From positions 3,118,001 through 3,182,000 of the forward strand of contig NZ_CP089924.1 of NCBI RefSeq assembly GCF_021284765.1: a DNA stretch of 64,000 nt, read 5' to 3'. The notes under the pieces were generated by a model. That model saw only the letters and a program-made list of their open reading frames with translations. It ran no database searches and was not told where the DNA came from. The DNA comes from Lysobacter sp. 5GHs7-4 (GTDB taxonomy: Bacteria > Pseudomonadota > Gammaproteobacteria > Xanthomonadales > Xanthomonadaceae). A program made the position numbers and the translations under genes. Each line of letters begins with the position of its first letter. The first letter of the stretch is position 1. This document shows positions 58,745 through 64,000 of this stretch, one piece after another.

Positions 58745-60238
58745 ATGCACACCACCGCCCCGCCCCGACGCGCGCTGCGTCCCCTGCTCACCGCCCTGGC
58801 CGCCGCGCTGATCCTGGCCGGCTGCGCGAGCACCCACGGCCTGTCCCCCGAAGGCCGTGCGCTCGACGCCGATACGCTGGAAAGCCAGCGCAGCCTGGGC
58901 GCCTATGCGGTCTCCGACGCGGCGTTCCCCAAGCAGGACTGGTGGACCGGGTTGGGCGATCCGCAGCTCGACGCGCTGATCGCCGAGGCCCTGGCCGGCA
59001 CGCCCGGCCTGGACGCCGCCGACGCGCGCGTGCGCCAGGCGATCGCGCAGGCCGGCCTGGCCGACGCCGCGCGCAAGGCCACGGTCGGCGCCAGCGCGCA
59101 GTACGCGGGCGTGCGCATACCCGAAACCGTCGCCCCGGAACCGCTGGGCGGCCACTACAGCGGCGTCGAACTGCTGTCGCTGAGCTTCAAGTACAGCCCC
59201 GACCTGTGGGGCGGCCACCGCGCGCGCTGGCAATCGGCCCTGGGCCAGGCCCGCGCCGCCGAGGTAGAGGCGCAGGCCGCGCGTCTGACGCTGTCGTCGA
59301 ACATCGCGCGCGCCTACGTCTCGCTGGCGCAGGCGCATGCCGCGCAGGACGTCGCCGTCGCCGAGCAGGAGCGCGCCAGCCGTCTGCTCGGTCTTGGCCG
59401 CCAGCGCGTCAAGGCCGGCCTGGACAACCAACTGCAGATCCGCAACGCCGAAAGCACCGTCGCCGCCGCGCAGCAGCAGGCGCAGGCCGCGCAGCAGCAG
59501 ATCGACGCCACCCGCAACGCGATCGCCGCCCTGCTCGGCAAGGGCCCGGACCGCGGTTTGAGCATCGCCAAGCCGGCCTTGCTCAGCGCCGCCGCACCGG
59601 CGATTCCCTCGGTCGCGTCCAGCGAATTGCTCGGCCACCGTCCCGACGTGGTCGCCGCGCGCTGGCGCGTGGAAGCCGCCGCGCACGGCATCGACGCCAG
59701 CAAGGCCGACTTCTATCCGACCGTGAACCTCAGCGCCATGATCGGCCTGGCATCGGGCGGCCTGTCCGACCTGTTCTCCAGCGACGCCTTGCTGCTGCAG
59801 GGCGGCCCGGCGATCAGCATGCCGATCTTCGACGGCGGCCGCCTGCGCAACCAACTGGCTAAGAGCGACGCCGACTACGACCTGGCCGTGGCCAACTACA
59901 ACCAGAGCCTGGTCGGAGCGTTGCGCGAAGTCGCCGACGCCTTGCAGGCCGCGCGTTCGCTGGATGCGCAGCTGGTATCGGCGCAACAGGCGCGCGACGC
60001 CGCGCAGGCGGCCTGGCAGCTGGCCACGGCGCGCTACCGCGGCGGCCTGGGCACCCAACTCGACGTGCTGTCCGCGCAGCGCCCGCTGCTGCAGCTGGAC
60101 CAACAGATCACCGCGCTGCGCGCGCAGCGCCTGAGCGCCTCGATCGACCTCGATCGCGCGCTCGGCGGCGGGCTCGTGCTGGCCGCTCCCACTACCGAAG
60201 TTTCCAACTCCGACATCGCCAAGGCCTCCACGCCATGA
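58745..60238 (+). CDS. NodT-family outer-membrane efflux lipoprotein
   Basis: A 497-residue TolC-like outer-membrane factor. The signal peptide ends in a lipobox (ALILAGCAS; Cys near residue 27), followed by two repeats of the OEP domain: WWTGLGDPQLDALIAEALAGTPGLDAA, then YSPDLWGGHRARWQSALGQARAAEVEAQAARLTLSSNIARAYV, later FDGGRLRNQLAKSDADYDLAVANYNQSLVGALREVADAL. These helical repeats form the periplasmic channel. It lies between its regulator and the HlyD-type adaptor; its stop overlaps the adaptor start (ATGA). Confidence 0.94.
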   Translation: MHTTAPPRRALRPLLTALAAALILAGCASTHGLSPEGRALDADTLESQRSLGAYAVSDAAFPKQDWWTGLGDPQLDALIAEALAGTPGLDAADARVRQAIAQAGLADAARKATVGASAQYAGVRIPETVAPEPLGGHYSGVELLSLSFKYSPDLWGGHRARWQSALGQARAAEVEAQAARLTLSSNIARAYVSLAQAHAAQDVAVAEQERASRLLGLGRQRVKAGLDNQLQIRNAESTVAAAQQQAQAAQQQIDATRNAIAALLGKGPDRGLSIAKPALLSAAAPAIPSVASSELLGHRPDVVAARWRVEAAAHGIDASKADFYPTVNLSAMIGLASGGLSDLFSSDALLLQGGPAISMPIFDGGRLRNQLAKSDADYDLAVANYNQSLVGALREVADALQAARSLDAQLVSAQQARDAAQAAWQLATARYRGGLGTQLDVLSAQRPLLQLDQQITALRAQRLSASIDLDRALGGGLVLAAPTTEVSNSDIAKASTP

Positions 60239-61419
60239 CCACCGAAATCAATCCGCAAGCCGCGGCTCCGGCCGCGCCGACCAACGGCAAGCGCCGCAAG
60301 TTCCTGCTCCTCCTGCTGGCCGTGGTGGTGATCGCCGCGATCGCATGGACGGCGTGGTACCTGTTGGTCGCGCGCTGGCATCAGGACACCGACGACGCCT
60401 ACGTGCAGGGCAACGTCGTCAGCATCACGCCGCAATCGATCGGCACCGTGGTCAGCATCGGCGCCGACGACGGCATGAAAGTCGAGGCCGGCCAGGTGCT
60501 GGTGCAGCTCGATCCCAACGACGCCCAGGTCGCCTACGAACAGGCGGTGGCCAACCTCGCCAACACGGTGCGCCAAGTGCGCGGCCTGTACAGCGCGGTC
60601 GATGCCGGCCAGGCCGACCTGAGCGCGCGCGAAGTCGCCGTGCAGAAGGCGCGCGCCGACGTGAAGCGCCGCGAAGGCCTGGTCGCCAGCGGCGCGGTCT
60701 CGGCCGAGGAACTGGCGCATGCGCGCGACGAACTCGCCGCCGCCGAAGCCTCGCTGTCGTCCTCGCGCGGCACGCTGTCGCGCAACCGCGCGCTGGTCGA
60801 CGCCACCACCCTGGGCAAGCAGCCGCAGGTCGCCGCCGCCGCCGCGCAGCTGCGCCAGGCCTACCTCAACCTGCAACGCGCGGCGATCGTCGCGCCGGTC
60901 TCGGGCTACGTCGCCAAGCGCAACGTGCAGCTGGGCCAGCGCGTGCAGCCGGGCGCCACGCTGATGACCATCGTGCCGCTGGAACAGGTCTGGGTGGACG
61001 CCAACTTCAAGGAAACCCAGCTCAACAACATGCGCATCGGCCAGCCGGTGGAACTGCATTCGGATCTTTACGGCAGCGACATCGCCTTCGACGGCAAGGT
61101 CGCCGCGATCGGCATGGGCACCGGCAGCGCGTTCGCCCTGCTGCCGGCGCAGAACGCCAGCGGCAACTGGATCAAGATCGTGCAGCGCGTGCCGGTGCGC
61201 ATCGAGGTCGACCGCAAGCAGGTCGCCGAACACCCGCTGCGTCTGGGCCTGAGCATGCACGTGGACGTCAACATCCGCGGCCAGGACGGCGCGATGCTGG
61301 CCCAGGCTGCGCCGGCCAAGCCGGTGCTGACCACTGATGCCTACGCCAAGCAGCTGGCCGACGCCGATGCGCTGATCGAGAAGATCGTCAACGAGAACCT
61401 GCCCAACCGTCACGGCTGA
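60235..61419 (+). CDS. emrA: EmrA/HlyD-family membrane-fusion protein
   Basis: A 394-residue periplasmic adaptor linking the inner-membrane pump to the outer-membrane channel. One transmembrane helix near residues 23-42 (FLLLLLAVVVIAAIAWTAWY), then the family signature DTDDAYVQGNVVSITPQSIG, a lipoyl half-motif, a coiled-coil hairpin (Ala/Glu/Arg-rich, about 95-205), and the barrel APVSGYVAKRNVQLGQRVQPG with VDANFKETQLNNMRIGQPVEL. The order and family match EmrA of the major-facilitator drug pumps rather than RND adaptors. Confidence 0.94.
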   Translation: MTTEINPQAAAPAAPTNGKRRKFLLLLLAVVVIAAIAWTAWYLLVARWHQDTDDAYVQGNVVSITPQSIGTVVSIGADDGMKVEAGQVLVQLDPNDAQVAYEQAVANLANTVRQVRGLYSAVDAGQADLSAREVAVQKARADVKRREGLVASGAVSAEELAHARDELAAAEASLSSSRGTLSRNRALVDATTLGKQPQVAAAAAQLRQAYLNLQRAAIVAPVSGYVAKRNVQLGQRVQPGATLMTIVPLEQVWVDANFKETQLNNMRIGQPVELHSDLYGSDIAFDGKVAAIGMGTGSAFALLPAQNASGNWIKIVQRVPVRIEVDRKQVAEHPLRLGLSMHVDVNIRGQDGAMLAQAAPAKPVLTTDAYAKQLADADALIEKIVNENLPNRHG

Positions 61420-61497
61420 ACGGTCTCGCCGCCAGCGCATTCGCCCCCCCGCCGGTTCCGTTCGTCGTCAAGGCATTGGCTAGTCACTTCGGTATCG

Positions 61498-61531
61498 GCT
61501 CGTCGTTCCCGCATCGCCGGGAATGACGAGC
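61498..61531. repeat. REP-like inverted repeat inside the efflux operon
   Basis: GCTCGTCGTTCCCG, loop CATCGC, CGGGAATGACGAGC: a 14-bp stem with one mismatch in the 150-bp gap between the adaptor and pump genes. It belongs to the widespread CGTCATTCCCG type. A hairpin in this position could weaken expression of the pump relative to the adaptor, or protect the upstream mRNA from decay. Confidence 0.8.
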
Positions 61532-61568
61532 AAACACAACGCACGCCGCTCCATTTCAAGGCCGACCC

Positions 61569-63131
61569 ATGTCCGCTACCGCCACCGCCGCCGCGCCCGC
61601 CCCGCAAGCCGGCTTCCGGCCGCCGAACATTCCGCTGACCACATTGGGCCTCGCGCTGGCGTCGTTCATGCAGGTGCTCGACCTGACCATCGCCAACGTG
61701 TCGCTGCCGACCATCTCCGGCAACCTCGGCGGCAGCGCCAATCAGGCGACCTGGGTGATCACCTCCTTCGCGGTCAGCAACGCCATCGCGCTGCCGCTGA
61801 CCGGCTGGCTGACCCGCCACTTCGGCGAGCGCAAGCTGTTCGTGTGGGCTACGTTCCTGTTCGTGATCGCCTCCCTGCTGTGCGGCCTGGCCAACAGCAT
61901 GGGCCTGCTGGTGGCCGCGCGCGCGCTGCAGGGCTTCGTCGCCGGCCCGATGTACCCGATCACCCAGGCCCTGCTGATCTCGATCTATCCACCGCACAAA
62001 CGCGGACAGGCGATCGCCTTGCTGGCCATGGTCACCGTGGTCGCGCCGATCGCCGGCCCGATCCTGGGCGGCTGGATCACCGACAACTACAGCTGGGAAT
62101 GGATCTTCTTCATCAACGTGCCGATCGGCATCTTCGCCAGCCTGGTGGTCGGCAGCCAGCTGCGCGGCCGGCCGGAGAAGCTGGAAAAGCCGAAGATGGA
62201 CTACATCGGCCTGATCACCCTGGTGATCGGCGTCGGCGCGCTGCAGATCCTGCTGGACCTGGGCAACGACGAGGATTGGTTCCGCTCCAACCTGATCGTG
62301 ATCCTGGCGATCGTGTCGGCGATCGCGCTGGCGGTGTTCGTGATCTGGGAACTCACCGACAAGGATCCCATCGTCAATCTGCGCCTGTTCCGGCACCGCA
62401 ATTTCGCCGCCGGCACCGCGGCCATGGTGATCGCCTACGCGGCCTTCTTCGCCGTCGGCATCCTGGTGCCGCTGTGGTTGCAGCGCAATCTGGGTTTCAC
62501 CGCGATCTGGGCCGGTTTCGCGACCGCGCCGATCGGCATATTGCCGGTATTGCTGACACCGTTCGTGGGCAGGTACGCGCACAAGTTCGACCTGCGCTGG
62601 CTGGCCACGTTCGCCTTCATCGCGATGTCGCTGACCAGCTTCGCGCGCTCGGGCTTCAACCTGGACGTCGACTTCAACCACATCGCGATGGTGCAGCTGT
62701 TCCAGGGCTTCGGCGTGGCGCTGTTCTTCATGCCGGTGCTGCAGATCCTGCTGTCGGACCTGCAGCCGCACGAGATCGCGGCCGGCTCCGGCCTGGCGAC
62801 GTTCATGCGCACGCTGGGCGGCAGCTTCGCCGCCTCGCTGACCACCTACGCCTGGACCGAGCGCGGCGCGGTGCACCACGCCCACCTGACCGAGAAGCTG
62901 TCGGCTTACGATCCCAACCTGATCGAGACCGCCACGCGCATGGGCGGCGGCAATCTGCAGACCGGCGCGGCGATGTTGGAACGGATGATCTCCAACCAGG
63001 CCGCGCAGATCGGCTTCAACGAGATCTTCCACCTGCTGGGACTGATCTTCCTGGGCGTGATCGTGTTCGTGTGGTTCGCCAAGCCGCCGTTCCAGGCCAA
63101 GGCCGGCGCGCCGGCGGGCGGCGGTCACTAA
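61569..63131 (+). CDS. emrB: EmrB/QacA-type (DHA2) major-facilitator drug transporter
   Basis: A 520-residue, 14-helix proton-driven drug exporter. Motif D1 is MQVLDLTIANVSLPTISG, motif A GWLTRHFGERKLFVWA, the motif-B-like LLVAARALQGFVAG, and motif C GPILGGWITDNYSWEWIFFINVPIG. The later region FQGFGVALFFMPVLQILLSDLQPHEIAAGSGLATFMRTLGGSFAASL is typical of EmrB. It works with the adaptor and the NodT-like channel as a tripartite pump. A strong terminator ends the operon 21 bp after the stop. Confidence 0.95.
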   Translation: MSATATAAAPAPQAGFRPPNIPLTTLGLALASFMQVLDLTIANVSLPTISGNLGGSANQATWVITSFAVSNAIALPLTGWLTRHFGERKLFVWATFLFVIASLLCGLANSMGLLVAARALQGFVAGPMYPITQALLISIYPPHKRGQAIALLAMVTVVAPIAGPILGGWITDNYSWEWIFFINVPIGIFASLVVGSQLRGRPEKLEKPKMDYIGLITLVIGVGALQILLDLGNDEDWFRSNLIVILAIVSAIALAVFVIWELTDKDPIVNLRLFRHRNFAAGTAAMVIAYAAFFAVGILVPLWLQRNLGFTAIWAGFATAPIGILPVLLTPFVGRYAHKFDLRWLATFAFIAMSLTSFARSGFNLDVDFNHIAMVQLFQGFGVALFFMPVLQILLSDLQPHEIAAGSGLATFMRTLGGSFAASLTTYAWTERGAVHHAHLTEKLSAYDPNLIETATRMGGGNLQTGAAMLERMISNQAAQIGFNEIFHLLGLIFLGVIVFVWFAKPPFQAKAGAPAGGGH

Positions 63132-63152
63132 GCGCGACGCGGCGCGCATACG

Positions 63153-63185
63153 AACAGGGCCGGATTGTTCCGGCCCTGTTTTTTT
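63153..63185 (+). terminator. Rho-independent terminator of the efflux operon
   Basis: AACAGGGCCGG (63153-63163), loop ATTGTT, CCGGCCCTGTT (63170-63180) followed by a T-run to 63185. Strong, between convergent genes. Confidence 0.95.
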
Positions 63186-63189
63186 AGGC

Positions 63190-64000
63190 TCAAGCCAGCG
63201 ACGGCGCCGTGTGCGGGTCGCGCAACGGCTCGGCCGACGGCAGCGCCGCGCCCTTGCGCACGAAGCGGTGGCGGGCCTCGTGGTAGGCGGGATCGGGACC
63301 GAAGAAGTTGCGGTACATGTGGCTGAGTTCCTCGGCGGCGTAGCTCTCCAGCGGCTTGCGGCGCTCGTCGCTGGCGCGGCGGCGACGCTTCACGCCCATC
63401 GCCTTGCGCCAGGCGTCCGGCTCGATCAGGCCCTGGATCCGCGTCTCCACCTGCGCGCGGAACGCCGCGCCATCCGCGCCGAACGCGGCGTCGATCAGGC
63501 CGATGCGTTCGGCATGCTCGCTGGTCAACGGCTGCAGGCTGTCGGTGAGTTCCTGCGCACGCGCGACGCCGACACGGCGCGGCAGCAGATACGTCCAGTA
63601 CTCCGAGCCGTACAAGCCGCCCATGCCCTTGTAGTGCGGATTCAGCACCAGTCCCTCGCGCGCCCAGACCTGGTCCGCGGCCAGCGCCAGCACCACGCCG
63701 CCGGCGCCGGCGTTGCCCTGCATCGCGGCGACCACGCGGTGGCTGTCGGTCAGCACGATCTCGCGCACCAGCGCGTTCATGGCCAGGATGTTGCGCCAGG
63801 ATTCCAGCGCCGGATCGGCGGCGGCCTCGATCTGATTGAGGTGGATGCCGTTGCTCCACACGTCGCGGCCGCCCATCAAGACGATCGCGCGCGTGGGCCG
63901 CGCGCGCGCATGCAGGAACGCGGCGCGCAGCCGCTCGCACTGCCGCGTCGACATGGCGCCGTTGTAGAAGTCGAAATGCAGGTAGCCGACCGCGCCGTCC
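63190..64000 (-). CDS. hypX: HypX/HoxX-like hydrogenase maturation protein, C-terminal part
   Basis: The gene enters from beyond the right edge; the visible 269 residues form the C-terminal enoyl-CoA hydratase/isomerase (crotonase) domain. From the edge the frame reads VGYLHFDFYNGAMSTRQCER, so the Met in the middle is not the start. RAIVLMGGRDVWSNGIHLNQIEAA, VAAMQGNAGAGGVVLALAADQVWAREG and GMGGLYGSEYWTYLLPRRVG are diagnostic of HypX, where this domain acts with an N-terminal formyl-transferase domain to make carbon monoxide for the NiFe-hydrogenase active site. This implies hydrogenase genes just outside the window. It ends 4 bp from the efflux terminator. Confidence 0.88.
   Translation of the reverse strand, partial: DGAVGYLHFDFYNGAMSTRQCERLRAAFLHARARPTRAIVLMGGRDVWSNGIHLNQIEAAADPALESWRNILAMNALVREIVLTDSHRVVAAMQGNAGAGGVVLALAADQVWAREGLVLNPHYKGMGGLYGSEYWTYLLPRRVGVARAQELTDSLQPLTSEHAERIGLIDAAFGADGAAFRAQVETRIQGLIEPDAWRKAMGVKRRRRASDERRKPLESYAAEELSHMYRNFFGPDPAYHEARHRFVRKGAALPSAEPLRDPHTAPSLA

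Overview
The window is GC-rich chromosomal DNA, almost certainly from a Lysobacter-like member of the Xanthomonadaceae/Lysobacteraceae. This is inferred from gene content (ffh / rpsP-rimM-trmD-rplS, hslR, mutS, an OxyR-type katG, a large TonB receptor), from many short palindromes of the type 'TGTGGGAGCGGCGTGAGCCG', and from extremely GC-rich third positions. No rRNA, tRNA, CRISPR array or transposase was seen.

Left edge (1-2800): a TonB-dependent outer-membrane receptor on the minus strand with its own terminator, followed by about 780 bp without a convincing gene.

Region 3.6-40.3 kb is one large exopolysaccharide locus. galE diverges from a plus-strand operon that runs with overlapping or closely spaced genes from 4861 to 20309: a TviB-type UDP-HexNAc dehydrogenase, a UDP-glucuronate epimerase, a Wza/EpsE-like export lipoprotein, a Wzz-like chain-length protein, a CpsD-like ATPase with a degenerate P-loop, an outer-membrane beta-barrel, three glycosyltransferases, an O-antigen-ligase/Wzy-like polymerase, a beta-helix lipoprotein, a PaaK/CapK-like adenylating enzyme and a CysE-like acetyltransferase. 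A secreted beta-helix paralogue follows from its own upstream region. A minus-strand operon (37319 to 23194) then carries a hybrid NRPS-PKS (A-PCP-KS-AT-ACP-C-A-PCP), two alpha/beta-hydrolases resembling the exosortase-A-associated hydrolase pair, a GIPC-transferase-like protein, a Wzx-like flippase and a YdcF-like membrane protein. An EpsB/WcaJ-like initiating sugar transferase closes the locus at 38.9-40.3 kb. The export, chain-length, ATPase, beta-barrel, hydrolase and sugar-transferase families are those typical of XrtA/PEP-CTERM exopolysaccharide loci, but no exosortase or PEP-CTERM protein is in the window. The adenylation specificity codes read by eye predict threonine then glycine around one malonate unit, so the locus may make a polysaccharide carrying, or made alongside, a small aminoacyl-ketide-glycine group. 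This is the most unusual feature of the window.

Region 40.7-56.5 kb is mostly housekeeping: an unknown exported protein, mutS, a small cysteine-rich exported protein, katG behind a well-formed OxyR site, a StrB-like kinase, a YidB/DUF937 protein, hslR, and rplS-trmD-rimM-rpsP. Between rpsP and ffh lie a secreted protein with an internal duplication, REP-like palindromes and a tandem array of about 20 copies of a 7-bp unit.

Region 56.6-63.2 kb: a CcsA/YpjD-like membrane protein, a CPBP-like membrane protein, then a MarR-controlled EmrAB-type efflux operon whose regulator appears to be translated from a nearly leaderless mRNA with an operator between its -35 and -10. The right edge holds the C-terminal part of a HypX-like hydrogenase-maturation protein that runs out of the window.
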